This document shows positions 1 to 10,741 of a stretch of 28,850 nucleotides of DNA, one piece after another. The translations under genes were made by a program, and so were the position numbers. Origin of the DNA: Nemertoderma westbladi (taxonomy: Eukaryota; Xenacoelomorpha; Nemertodermatida; Nemertodermatidae); assembly GCA_032718475.1 (NCBI GenBank), contig JAUCBJ010007624.1:1-28850 (forward strand), in the 5' to 3' direction. Position 1 is the first letter of the stretch, and each line of letters starts with the position of its first letter. The notes beneath the pieces were generated by a model. The model searched no databases. It worked only from the letters and a program-made list of their open reading frames with translations, and was not told the DNA's origin.

Positions 1-868
1 CCCCATACTACTACTACTAGGATCGGCATGCTGCATTGCAGCTGCATTTTTAAGAATGCTGTGCCGGCTTGTCAACAAAATTGCGCCGCCACAACTCCCT
101 ATCACCCATGACATTTGCTAGATCATCCGCATCTTTAAGGCCAGTGTCCTTTAAGATGCGTCTCAAGAAAGTCATGGGCTGTCCACCATGCTTATTCACT
201 CCATGAGGCTGCCAAAGTACAAGATTATGCACTGGCTGGTCCTCACGGCGAAAGCAATGTCCTGCAAAGCGGAGGCGATTTTGTTCTAGTGTCAAGCTTG
301 GGGGAACCAATGAGACACCTCCAATGTTATATAGTGTCTGGTTGGAGATGTGTGCATTGTACTTGACACAATGTACCCGGCGTAGCATTCTTGTGAATGT
401 GCCATCCAGAGATTTGGTGTCCTCAGCAGTTAGAGCCCAGCATGGACTCCCGTAGAGGAGTACTGGAACTACTGCTGCTCTAAATAATCGGACCTTAAGT
501 TTCCGATTAATTCGAGGTGACTTCCAAATCCTGGAAAGCCTATTCAAGGCTGCCCATGCCTTTCCCTTACGTATTCGAAGGTCCTCACCTGACTTCCGGA
601 TCCATGATCCCAGGTAACAGAAGTCGTCCACATGCTCAAGCATACCATCCTTTGAGCTTATGCTCATCCGATCAGAGACTTGCTGAGGACTTTCAAAGTT
701 AACTGTCAGAATTTTGGTCTTTCTGGAGTTAATAAAAAGACCAACACTAGAAGCAGCATGTTCTAATAAGCTGAGGAGCCGCTGGGCTCCCTCTAATGAT
801 TCTGAGAGTACTCCTAAGTCATCAGCAAAGTCTAGATCAGTTAGGTACTTGGCAGGATTTCCTCGATT
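1..868 (-). mobile_element. LINE family A, 5'-truncated 3' end
   Basis: This is the 3' part of an APE-type non-LTR retrotransposon read on the minus strand. It ends at the left edge with a short (TAG)n tail, seen on the plus strand as CTACTACTACTAGG. Homology to the longer copy at 27126-28850 stops at about 868, inside the RT palm, so this copy is 5'-truncated or cut there. By eye only about five substitutions separate the two copies over some 865 bp, which means recent spread. The clade is uncertain; the very short 3' UTR and microsatellite-like tail suit RTE/RTEX-like elements. Confidence 0.9.
50..868 (-). pseudogene. LINE family A reverse transcriptase, C-terminal part
   Basis: One open frame runs from 868 down to the TAA at 50-52. 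It starts just before the RT catalytic box FADD (818-829) and continues through the thumb, a YLGSWI motif, the RLRFAGHCFRR motif and a C-terminal LVLWQPHGVNKHGGQP region typical of this LINE type. The N-terminal RT fingers and the endonuclease are absent, so it cannot act alone. The frame itself is intact, matching the near identity with the copy at 27168-28850. The family assignment is secure; the clade name is not. Confidence 0.85.
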
Positions 869-1309
869 TCCTGGCTATTGCGTAGCATAAGAGTATACAT
901 AGCGCACTATTAGTATCCAAGGATACATAGTAATAACGTGACATTCTGGAAGACACTGATTAACGGACAAATGGCCTGCATGTGTGCAGTAAGTAATGAT
1001 TGTATGGAATTTGTGCGTTTATAGGTGAATGTTACTACTAAAGTGTGTTTACAGTAGCTAATCGCAATTGTAAAGTAGCCCTAACTCTACCGAGATAACC
1101 TCAAGTGGATTCAAGCCTTTGGGACGGACAGTGGTGGGACTTGTGCCGGTTATTGTTGTCGTGCTGTTGCTACATGTTGGCGTAAACACCGCGACGACGG
1201 TACATCGGCGCTGAGAAACCCACTGTCCGGGGGCAAAGACTAGTAGGCAGCGACGCCCACTTGCCTAAATATTGACTCATACTAATATTAATAAACTCAG
1301 ATAGCAGAT
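869..1309. other. Non-coding stretch before the family X ORF
   Basis: No convincing coding sequence is seen. The left edge is the break point of the family-A LINE. A 10-bp perfect inverted repeat (CGGACAGTGG at 1125-1134, complement at 1220-1229) encloses an 85-nt GC-richer segment. The last 40 bases are AT-rich and lead to the ATG at 1310. It may be the 5' leader of family X, but the second copy gives no matching sequence to test that. Confidence 0.4.
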
Positions 1310-2759
1310 ATGACGGAATTAATAGAAGATGATCTTGGTATCAGGGAACGATATACTCTACCTTTACAAGCATTTGTGGATAGCTTGATACGCGGTGAAG
1401 CCGATCCAACCATTACGGAGGACGATGGTCGTTATATCGAACCGCCGATGTCCCAAAAGCAACTTACGCGTGAATTGGACTATCGAAAATTAACCGCTCG
1501 CTATACGCATCGTAATGGTATGTATATGGACTTCCTAACTACCGGCCATCCTATCGATTTACATGATACGGACGATGTATACACCGAAAGGGAAATGGTT
1601 CTATTTAAATATCATACCCAGCGGAGTCGTAACGATAAACCGAGAATAGATCACGAAAATTATATTTGTAACAGACTGGGAAGACGAACCAATATGCCTA
1701 GAATCTGAGGAGATTCAGCCTATCGCGCCCGGAACAACGACAACGATTACCTCCTAGAATGATATCAAGGTCCACAGTGTCTCACTGCGTACGATTATCG
1801 CCATGCCAACTATGTTTCTCGGCAACATTGTCGGTTATGCGCATCGAGAGACCATGTTACGCCCATGGACACAAACGTCCGCTGTTCCTATTTCCACGAA
1901 CAACTGACGATGGAAATTTATTGCGCGTATTACAGACTCAATAACTTGCACATTTTTGCGGTTTGCCCTCAATTTATGACTCAATGTCAACAGTGTCAAC
2001 TAAAGGGACGCGCCAGTTTCGATTGCCCTTTTTAATCACGATTTGGAAAGCGTAGATGAAATGATCACACTACGTTACATCAGAGCTTGGGAAGCGAACA
2101 CTGATTTACATTGTGATTCGCGCCATCGTTATTATCCTGGACGCGCTTACGAAGGAGTTTATGCGTTCCATCCTTATCTATTCGCTTCTGTCGAACAGAA
2201 ATCACGCATATCGAGTTACGAACTACTGAAGCGCGTCGGAGAATGCATTTCAACCAAGTTCGTACGCAAATTTCTCAGGAGGGTTAATCCTAGCAACCTT
2301 CATTCCTATAACTTAATCAGTTATATCCGTCAGGACCCGGACTATGGAGACTTATTTGTTAACTCATACCCCGAGTTACAGGAAGTATATCGACGGCCTT
2401 ACGAATACCGAGCCCGCGAACGCGAGTTGGAAAGAACCATTAAACCCAGGAAGTTTCTAACTGCCTATGGTCCACCTACGGCTCTCGTTCAGACCACTCG
2501 TAAAGGACCCGTAAGAGCGGCTGTCCTAAAACGCGCTCTAAAGGCCGTTAGACCCCTCTCCCCCGACGTTGATGTCAATCAACTCGGCACTTCGACTGGC
2601 GGATACACCGACCATAATCCTATACCCTCTGATGCAATCATATTGCACCCTTCACCCAGGAGTTATAGCCCTCCTTGTAAAGTGGCTCGCCCCAAAGAGA
2701 AAAGGACTCTGGCTAGCTTTAAAAAACTGCGTAAACGCCGTCCGCGTAAGAAAGATTAA
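1310..2759 (+). pseudogene. Family X protein, copy 1, broken ORF
   Basis: I do not recognise this protein. It starts at ATG 1310 and reads in one frame to about 2030 with in-frame stops at 1706 and 1759, then shifts frame near a T-run at 2030 and is open to the TAA at 2757-2759. The middle part is rich in Cys and His (HCRLC, then CQQC and further cysteines), suggesting metal binding. The C-terminus has a proline/serine stretch and a strongly basic tail ending KKLRKRRPRKKD, suggesting nucleic-acid binding. The last 110 or so residues match the second copy at 7265-7620, so selection or recent duplication kept this part. A Gag-like or capsid-like role is possible but only a guess. Confidence 0.55.
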
Positions 2760-4018
2760 CTGTTTAGAGTATTTACGTATATTAGAAACTGTGATTTTGT
2801 ATATTTTATAGACTTAAATCCCATTTTCTGGGAGCGGTGTAAAAGCTTTTGTGGGATAACTGGTTCGTTTGCCTTGCTGGCCAGTTCCCCCCCGGGCGCT
2901 GAGATACTCTAAAAGGGATCTATAGCTAAAATAGTGCAAGCTACCCGCTTAGTGGCTGATTTGCTGTACGAAGGTATCTGGGCTCCGTTTAATCGGCCAA
3001 CCAGCCTAGGAAGGTTGCGTCATAGCCCTGTTTCTGTATCTGCCAATAGAATTTGAGTTGGCTTTGATTTTGACCTATCACCGAGCTACTGAACTGAATT
3101 TTCCTATCTCACTGCTCTTTCTCTGTGTTGGACGGGAGCTTCGTGGAATAAGGGTAGTTGGTATCTTCGTATAGAGCAGTAGTCACATGTTTCTGTTGTT
3201 GTGTTCCCATTTTTCGCCATAACACCGGCTTTTGGAACAACTCTAGCAAAAACTGCTTAGATTATAGAAAAGTATAACTGTTACCGGCGGTGTTACCTCA
3301 CTTAATTTAACTGCACTAATCATATTGTTTGTACTGCTATTTACCGTCAGTTATTAATTGTGTCGATTTGTTGATGAAATATTGTCATTTGGAGAATATT
3401 GATAAATCACCCAAATTTCCCAATTTTCTTGATACACTACAGGTTAGAGAGACAGGCTATATATAACAATTGCGATTTATGTCAATGTGGTGTGTATTGA
3501 ATCTAATGTTATTTAGTAGACACTACCTGAGTCAGTTGCTGTTCTCTTTATGTGTGATCAAATTGACTGACGGTCGGCAGAATAGTGTGCATGATTGTGA
3601 GTGTGACTGGTAACAAAGCATTTCCTAAAGAATGCGCCTTATACTTTAATCATAAGCCTTATCGTTGCGTTTAGTATAAGTCCTAGCTCTGTTTAAATAG
3701 ATAGAGCGCCACGTCCTAAAGGAACTGTTAATATTTCCCGAAAGTTAATAATATCTGTCAGAAATTACATATTAGCGATCAATCGAATAATACAGTAGGC
3801 TTACACTGCAACCTTACACTGCAATAATAAAATCTAAGCATCCGAATTCAGCCTCCCGGGTGTATCCATCGGGTGAATGATCGCGCATGGGCTGGCTTCG
3901 GCTAATGTTTTGTTTATTAGCATAAAATATTGTCGTATGCTAAAGGTGTGTTAATTAACTAAAAGACATATAAATTTTGGCAGGTTAAACTGCTAAAGGT
4001 CTTCAAAAGCGCGAACAG
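2760..4018 (+). repeat. Family X 3' region, copy 1
   Basis: Non-coding sequence following the stop codon. It matches 7621-8879 at the start (TTTTCTGGGAGCGGTGTAAA) and again from about 3200 to 4018, including the block GAGCGCCACGTCCTAAAGGA and the end GCGCGAACAG. Between about 2860 and 3190 it differs from copy 2, which carries a tandem repeat there instead. No coding potential is seen. Confidence 0.7.
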
Positions 4019-5240
4019 GCACCATTAAATGAAAGAGGTGAAATTCCCTGTCTAGATTTGCACTTTAAGTTTACGTAATTAAACAAAACATTCGCCTTTC
4101 CACTGTTTAAAATTTTATATTCTCGTAAACATTCAGATCGGAGAATTGCCTCCGACAGTTCCTTACAACAACGGTTGTAATCTGATTTACCGATCTCCGT
4201 GTGGCGCCGGCGCCAAAGTAACTTTTTCTTTCGTTGTAGTGCGCGAATGTGATGTGGGTACACCTTTTTCTTAGTGTTTAGTAGTTTGTATGGTACAAAT
4301 TTATCAACACCGTCTTTAAGTACTGTTGAAAAAACGTTCCAAAATTCATCAATCGTACTGCACGAGTCAAAATTGAGGTGCCAATTGATGTTCGAAATGT
4401 AATGGGAAAATCCTACAAAATCAGCTTTTTAAAATCGTAAAAACCCAAATTGTTAACTGGAATTAAAATGTCTGGTCCTAAAGTATAAAAGTTTACTATT
4501 GAGTGGTCACTGGTTGAAAAAGTATGCCCTACTTCAACATCAGACACAATTGATTCGTCAGAAACTAAAATTATATCTAAAATATTATCCTCACGAGTGG
4601 GTCTTGTAACCAGTTGATCAAAACCATTTTCTAAAATAAATAAAGAAAACTGTTCGTAGTTGTGGCTTGATGGGTAAATAAAATCCTTCCAGTTAAAATC
4701 AGGCAGATTGAAATCGCCTACCACGAGACAAGGTTGGGTGACGTCGCACAGCGATGAGATACATTGCCTCAGATTGCAGTCCAGTTCCAACTTCTCCGCT
4801 CTCTCTTCTCCGGTTTCAGAATCTGGGGTTCTGTAGGCGCAAACCATACGGAAAGGAGTCGACCCGAGAAAATCGACAGCGACCACCTCGAGTCCATCCA
4901 GGTTGTTAGGGAGAGGAACATTCACACAACGAATGTTGTTGCGCACCAGTATTGCCACCCCGCCGCCAAGAGAGGGGCGATCTTTTCGAAAAACCTGATG
5001 CTGTTTGAAACCCACCATTGAATCAGTGACCGATCCGTCCAACCAAGTCTCGGTGATAGCGAGGACGTCGTAATTAGAGGAAACGATCAAATGTTCGAGA
5101 TCATGTATCTTGTTTTTCAGCGATCTAGAGTTCAGTAGACAACATTTCAGGCGCGGATCTGTATTGCCTCCTCCCCTCTCTAGTTTTCCTCTTGGTCGGC
5201 AGTAGTGTTGTTTTCTTCGGTTGTCGCCTATGCTGGAGAT
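4019..5240 (-). pseudogene. CR1-like LINE ORF2, endonuclease part
   Basis: The frame opens after an in-frame TAA at 5241-5243, overlaps the ORF1 end by a few codons, and has no clear ATG. APE endonuclease marks are plain: LAITETWLDGS near the start, GDFNLPDFNW (GDFN codons 4707-4718) and the SDHS box (4500-4511). A frameshift near 4430 ends this frame at 4413; the next frame continues with the usual linker (VYPHHIRALQRKKKLLWRRR) to 4019, where the RT would begin. The endonuclease would nick target DNA to prime reverse transcription; here the enzyme is truncated and frame-shifted. Confidence 0.82.
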
Positions 5241-6365
5241 TTAGCGGCGGGCGTTGGCAATCTCCACTTCCTATCGCGTTTCCATTTCCCATTCTCGTCC
5301 GGGGTATACCGCCAAATAGACCCGTCTTGCCGTAAGCTGTAACTCTCCGAGTCGAGATCAGCCGCTAAGTTTAGTTGTTGCAACGTTTTCTTCCGTTCTC
5401 TAAACAGCTTCAGTTGCTCCTTAGATTGACTCGGTCTGATTTTTAGGTTTTTGATTATTTCCGGTAAAGTTCCGTGCTTCGCTTTCCGAAGTGAAAGTAA
5501 CTTTCACAATGCGCTCCTTATCATCGGTTTGTCGCCCCAGCCGTTGAAACTCGTTTATCGAAGAAGAGTTTACATTGGATGCCACACAGACATCGTTTAC
5601 CACTTGTCTGTCAGCCGCCAGGTTCGCTGATTCAGGCAAACGAGAGATTATCACCTCTCTTTTCAGTTTCTCTGAAGATAACGCTTCTTTAACTGAGGAC
5701 TCCACAACTTGTGACAGCACAATGTTATTCCGTGCCGAGTTCCGAGATCCGCGGGTTCGAGCCTTCCGGCTTTTCTTTTTGTTTCGTCGCGTTTCCCATT
5801 CTCCCTCGTCGTCGCTGACTTCCTCGCTCTCCTCCGCTGACAAGTCGGAGTCGCAAACTACCCCGAGATGTGCTTTAACGGAACCGATTTCCGCCACTAC
5901 TGATTCGATGAGTTTCGTTTGATTTTCGACAATGAGTTTTAACTCGTTTACAGTTAATCGATTGCTCGTCGCCTCCTCCTCTGCCGCAGTGACCACTTGA
6001 ACGAAGGTTGCACACTTGCTGCAAAACCATTTAAATTGGCTGTACCTGTTAAACTTTTCGAGTAATTCGGAAACAAGTTTATACGACGGAAGTGAAATGT
6101 TCTCACATTTGGCGTGGAACCAAACCTTACAACCGTCACATGTAATACCGTTGTCTTGATCCTGTACCAGGAAGGAACATCGTCCGCAATTATATGTGCT
6201 TAGGTCGGCTACGCTGCCGGCACGTGTACCGGGTTGCGCAGATTTGTGGACTATGCCACCACCAGCCGCTCTAGGAGAAGTTGTTGGCGTTGCAAGTCGA
6301 GCAGAATTTCGAGGAGGAACAGTAGGTTGGCGAATAGATTCTTTGGGTCGGCGCGTTGTCGCCAT
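5228..6365 (-). pseudogene. CR1-like LINE ORF1 with PHD finger
   Basis: It starts at the ATG complementary to 6363-6365. After a basic, proline-rich N-terminus there is a C4HC3 PHD finger: C60, C63, C76, C79, H84, C87, C115, C118, with the typical CDGCKVWFHAKC core. A Glu/Asp-rich segment and a basic RNKKKSRKARTR stretch follow. The first frame stops at 5421, but a second frame continues from about 5450 to a TAG at 5228-5230 with a plausible C-terminus (LRQDGSIWRYTPDENGKWKR), so one frameshift lies near 5420-5460. In this LINE type ORF1 is thought to bind RNA or help complex formation. It overlaps the start of ORF2. Confidence 0.8.
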
Positions 6366-6539
6366 TCCCGGTAAAACAGTTCAACAGTTTGTGATATTTA
6401 AAACAATTTAAAAATTCCGTACGGCAATATCGGTACGGGTATAGCAGTATTCAATTCAGTTTGCAGTACTCAATTAGTATACGCCTTCAGTACTTACAAC
6501 ATAACGTTTCCCATACTTATACTCCCATACTTATAGCGT

Positions 6540-7620
6540 TTCCCCTACAAGACGTGCGTCTTTGGTATTATTGCGATGAATGCCCAAGACCCAACCAACA
6601 AACGGAAGGACATAAACATCCGCGGAGACATTGTTCTAAACACAGTTTTACTCGCTATATTTATGGGAGTTTCGAGCGAAACTTGTTCGATGTATCACCT
6701 ACGCTCGCTCGACTCAAACGATCCTTAAATAAACCTATGATCAGAGTTCCGGAATACTCGGTCAGACCTCCTCACTCCCTAGTGAGACCTCAGACTCTTG
6801 ATCCTAATAGTATCACGGATCCTCCCGAACTGTACTCACTGTTCAAAGATCTAGTGTTACCCGAACAATTAGTCGGTGGCACTCTGGTTGTGGGCTCCCT
6901 AAATATTCGCCCATCTTACCTAGCCGGATTGGGACACGGACATCTAATATCGCCATTCCACCGTATCATCGTCCCGGTTTAACCCGATACAACCTGTCAC
7001 TAAGGTGGAGGAGAGAATTGTACGAAACACGTTGGACACTATTCGTCAAAAGATCGGAAAAGGAACCTACAATTGTTTAGAGAAACGTAAATTGCAGCAA
7101 CAAGTCCAAGCGGTAAACGAATTAGCTTTATCTCAGTTCGATCAGGAAATCCAGAATCTATAAGAAGATATCGAACTTGGACGACTCTACTTTCTGCAAG
7201 AGTTTGGACAAATGTTTTCAACGACAAGCGGAGGAAAATCAGCTCAAGGAGAAGCATATCGATTTCGATAGAGCCCGAGAATGCGAGTTGGAAAGAATCA
7301 TCAAACCGAGGAAATTTCTCACTCCACATGGTCCACCTACCGCTCTCGTGCAAATGACCCGTCAGGGACCAGTAAGAGCTGCTGTCTCAAAACGCGCTCT
7401 CAAGGTTGTTCGACCTCGTTCCACTGAGGTTGATACCGATCAACCGGGTACCTCAACCGGCGGATACACCGACCGTAACCCTAAACCTTCTGATGCAATT
7501 GTATTGCATCCTTCACCCAAGAGTTATAGCCCTCCTAGTAAAGTGGCTCGCCCCAAAGAGAAAGGGACTCTTGCTAGCCTCAAAAAACTGCGTAAACGCT
7601 GTTCGCGTAAGAAAGACTAA
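6540..7620 (+). pseudogene. Family X protein, copy 2, broken ORF
   Basis: Unrecognised. Three frames in succession carry it. The first (to a stop at 6980-6982) has a Cys/His cluster, YYCDECPRP followed by GHKHPRRHCSKH, which looks metal-binding, then a proline-rich stretch. The second (about 6993 to a TAA at 7161) is charged and heptad-like (KRKLQQQVQAVNELALSQFD), suggesting a coiled coil. The third (to the TAA at 7618-7620) carries the segment shared with copy 1, from RARECELERIIKPRKF to the basic tail KKLRKRCSRKKD. At least two frameshifts and one stop break it. The conserved basic tail argues for a nucleic-acid partner. Confidence 0.5.
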
Positions 7621-8879
7621 CTGTTTAGAGTATTTTTATATTTTAGAAACTGTGATTTTTTATATTTTATAGAATTAAATCCCATTTTCTGGGAGCGGTG
7701 TAAAGGCTTTTGCGGATATAACTAGTCATTTTCCCCGCAAAGTACTCTGTAGGTGTTTTAGCGGACATAAAAAGCCGTTTTCTTACTGTGTAGGTGTTTT
7801 AGTGGACATAAAAAGCCATTTTTCTGTATGTGTACTTTAGCGGGCATAACAAGCCATTTTATGCTGCAATGCGCCAAAATACTCTTAATACAGTGTAGTT
7901 CAGATGACGACATCTATCAGCTGATATGTCGATGTGGAGCTTTTTGGCTTTCTTTGTTCGGCTCACTCGACCAATCAGAGCGATTTTGATTTTATCTTGT
8001 ACAGAAGCCTACGGAAGATCGCGCAATGAATTATGGTCTTTGTTTACCTTTTTTCCTGAGCCCAGAACATCGGCTTTGGAATTATTCTGTGTTTCAGACT
8101 TTAGCCAAACATTAGAACGGCTTTGATTATAGAAACGTATAACTGTTATCAAACTATACCATATAAATATATCATACTATACATACCTTTCACCGCATTA
8201 TTTTACTGCTATTTACTGTCGGTTATTAATTGTTAGAAGTTGATGGATATGTTGTTATATTTGGAGAATATCGATAAATAATCATAAAACCCCAATCTTC
8301 TTGATATACTGAAGGGAAGAGGGGCAGTTACCTGTAGCAACTGCGACTTACATTATAGTGGTTTTGGAGTGAATTGAATGCTATTTCATAGACCCTACAT
8401 GTGTCAGTTGCTGTTCTCCTTATATATGATTAAATTTAGTGAAGGTCGGCAGATCAGTGTGCAGCAGTGTGCGGTAGTGTGCATGAGTATGACAGATAAC
8501 AAAGCATTTCCTAAAGAATGCGCTTTATACGAAAATCATTAGCCATCCCGTTGTGTTTAGTGTAAGTCATAACTCTGTTTACATACTTAGAGCGCCACGT
8601 CCTAAAGGAACTGTTAATATTTCCCGAAAGTAAATAATATTTGTCAGAGATTATATATTAACGATCAATCGAATAATACAGTAAGTCTACACCGCAATAA
8701 GGTCGGAGCTTCCGAATCCAGTCTCCCTTAACCGTGGGTGAATGATCGCGCATAGGCTGGCTTCGGCTAATGTAACTTTATGTGTATAAAATACTTGTTA
8801 TAGGCTAAAGTCGATTTATAACCTAGAAGACACCTAAATTTGGCAGGTTAAACTGCTAAAGGTCTAAAAGCGCGAACAG
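7621..8879 (+). repeat. Family X 3' region, copy 2
   Basis: Matches 2760-4018 at its beginning and from roughly 8080 to 8879. The unmatched part includes the tandem repeat at 7748-7860. No gene is seen in it. Confidence 0.7.
7748..7860 (+). repeat. About 41-bp tandem repeat, 2.7 copies
   Basis: Imperfect units begin at 7748, 7789 and 7829. Each carries TTTAGCGGACATAAAAAGCC or a close variant followed by a T-run. Copy 1 of family X lacks it. Confidence 0.8.
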
Positions 8880-9532
8880 CGACTTCCTTAGTGACGACCA
8901 TGAACTCAGAACTAAGTAATATACAAGACTGGCTAATTTCTAATAGATTATTAATAAATACAAAAAAAACCGAATTTTATGGTAGCGTCAAACAAACCAG
9001 AAAGATCCCAATTTCAAAACTCTTTAAAAATTAACAATAAATATTTAACAATGTCACCGTCGGTTAAGTACCTAGGAATTCAAATTGATCAAAAGTTATC
9101 CTGGAACACTCATATAACATATGTTTTATCAAAGTTATCTAAAACAGCTGGTATTTTTTATAAGTTGCGACACTATTTTGGTCTACATATCCTAAAACTT
9201 CTTTATTTTTCGCTCGTGCACCCGTATATAAACTATGGACTTATTATTTGGGGGAATGCTGGCTCCTCTCTGATAAAAAAGGTAAAACAAAAAATTAATA
9301 AAATCTTAAGATGCATTACCTTTTCTGACCGTCTTGCGCACTCCTTTCCGTTATATCAAAGTTTAAAAATATTACCCGTTCAACATTTGCACTCACTTCA
9401 AGTAGCAGCCTTTATGCACAGTGTATTCTACAACTATGAGAAAACTGAATTATCAAATCAATTTTTATTGGTAGGTGATGTTCATCATTATGGTACAAGA
9501 TCAAAATCACAAAATTTATTCTCGAATTGTTG
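8880..9532 (+). pseudogene. CR1/jockey-like LINE RT, C-terminal fragment
   Basis: Begins, right after the family X end, in the RT just downstream of the catalytic box: NSELSNIQDWLISNRLLIN with KKTEF, read from 8879. A one-base insertion in a T-run near 8975 shifts the frame; the second frame (8979-9533) has the typical VKYLGIQIDQKLSWNTHI motif and the thumb region ending HYGTRSKSQNLF. The EN and the catalytic half of the RT are missing, and the 3' end is cut at about 9532, where an integrase scrap follows. It may belong to the same family as the minus-strand piece at 4019-6440; sequence overlap to prove this is lacking. Confidence 0.8.
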
Positions 9533-9613
9533 ACTCGCTACGGGGTGGCGGAGATCGTGATGTCAGATCAGGGACGTGAATTCGTGGCAGAAGTTAATGA
9601 GCAGCTTTTTAAG
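9530..9613 (+). pseudogene. Retroviral-type integrase core fragment
   Basis: About 28 codons, LTRYGVAEIVMSDQGREF then VAEVNEQLF, match the segment around the second catalytic Asp of DDE integrases of the Gypsy/domesticated-integrase type (SDQGREF). Nothing of the rest of the integrase is present. The fragment is in a different frame from the preceding LINE and ends at a GTATAC that could be a donor site, so it may be a captured exon; a chance relic is equally possible. Confidence 0.6.
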
Positions 9614-9770
9614 TATACATTAATACCACCCACTGTACATTGTTACGTATCATTGTATGTTGTATATTGTTTATGGTATTCTGGTATACTTATGATATGT
9701 AATAAATAGGCCTAATGTAATGTCTAATGAAATTGCAATTGTATCCATTATTTCAAACCATAAAATCACC
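9614..9770. other. AT-rich non-coding stretch
   Basis: AT-rich sequence with several TGTATATTGT-like stretches. No coding potential is seen. Confidence 0.5.
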
Positions 9771-9926
9771 GGGGGGGGGGGTGGGCATTCTGCGCGGTAG
9801 GGGACCATATGGCGCAGGCCCGTATCGTGCGGGCCCGTATCGTATCGTGCGTTCCATAAACAATATATTTGGGGGCACTGCCCCCCAGACACGTTTCACT
9901 GCCCCCCCCCCCCCCCCCCCCCCCCA
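9771..9926. repeat. Poly-G / poly-C module 1
   Basis: An 11-G run (9771-9781), a GC-rich part with a duplicated GGCCCGTATCGT, then TGCCCCCCAGA and a 24-C run (9902-9925). Short reading frames through it encode only Pro- or Gly-runs and are not genes. A related module lies at 10742-10790. Confidence 0.75.
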
Positions 9927-10741
9927 GCCAGACATGTCTTGTTCACTCGTCTTGTTCACAATTAATTAATAATAATAGTGTTGACCCCAGTGATCAATAT
10001 TATTGGATTCACATTGATATACTTATAATAGGATACACACGTCTACATACACACTGATGTGACTCCCCACCATCCCATTTTGGTCCAATTATATAATACT
10101 ACTGTACTACATGACCCGAAAGTTCCAGGTTCTCTCATTGGCTACCAGGGGTTGTTTGTTGTTAACCCATTGTCTATTTGTCTGTAATTTGGGAGCCAGC
10201 TTGCAGCTAAAAGGCTACAAGGTTGCTTGCGCTGGTATCAATATCAATAATTTGTTGTCATTTTTAAAATTTGTTGTACTTTACACTTAGAGGTAGTCTG
10301 GAAAACTGCAGTCGAATTTTAAGACCACAGAAAAAGTTTAAATGACACAGCAAATGAACTAGCACAATTCTGCCAAGTTTCCGCTTAAACGAATTAAAAG
10401 CAAAGAAGTGGCAGGACATTTAATGCTTAGACATGTAGCCATCTAGCAGGATACTGTTGAACTGATTGTGTCTAAAGTCGCTAAATAATGTCAAGGTTTG
10501 GACATATTTATGCCTACAAATTTTCAATTCCACAGCATTAAATCTAACAAAGTTATTTGAATGTTACGTTAATGAAATCGTTACGTCAACAACTAGTTGC
10601 CATTATTGACATACTCCAACAGTGTCAGTTCGCCAAGGCTCCGCCAACTTCATGGCTCGCCCCATACACCTTTCAACAATATTGATTATATATGTACTAA
10701 ATTAACTCTCACTTGGTTGTATGCTCCCCAAATCCCAGTAA
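9927..10741. other. Intergenic or intronic sequence
   Basis: No gene, RNA or repeat boundary that I can support is seen in these 815 bases. It is moderately AT-rich with frequent stops in all frames. Confidence 0.5.

Larger units (their letters stand above)
1310..4018 (+). mobile_element. Family X repeat, copy 1 (unidentified)
   Basis: A repeat of unknown class, recognised because its 3' half recurs at about 7262-8879. Shared parts are the C-terminal 110 or so codons of the ORF, the start of the 3' region, and most of 3200-4018. Both copies end at the same sequence, GCGCGAACAG, and each then abuts LINE coding sequence. No RT, integrase, transposase, LTR or terminal inverted repeat is visible. 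The left boundary is not known; it lies between about 869 and 1310. Confidence 0.6.
4019..6440 (-). mobile_element. CR1-like LINE, 5' two-thirds, RT missing
   Basis: On the minus strand this holds a PHD-finger ORF1 followed by an overlapping ORF2 with an APE endonuclease. ORF2 stops just before the RT domain, at 4018, where family X begins. The 5' UTR runs from 6365 to roughly 6440; its exact start is not visible. The order PHD ORF1 then APE-RT ORF2 is known for CR1-type LINEs. Without the RT it is dead. Confidence 0.8.
6480..8879 (+). mobile_element. Family X repeat, copy 2
   Basis: Second copy of the unidentified family. From about 7262 on it follows copy 1 (C-terminal coding part, stop codon, 3' region) and ends at the same sequence, GCGCGAACAG, at 8879. 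Upstream, 6540-7260 has coding potential with the same codon style but no visible match to copy 1, so either copy 1 lacks this segment or the two copies are different deletion derivatives. The left boundary near 6440-6540 against the LINE 5' UTR is uncertain. Confidence 0.55.

Noticed and set aside
2760-4018. Family X 3' region as an LTR
   Set aside because: No second copy flanks the other side of either ORF, and no primer site or RT is found.
9671-9969. Small frames with Gly or Pro runs around the poly-G and poly-C tracts
   Set aside because: Runs of a single base are open in every frame; there is no conserved domain.
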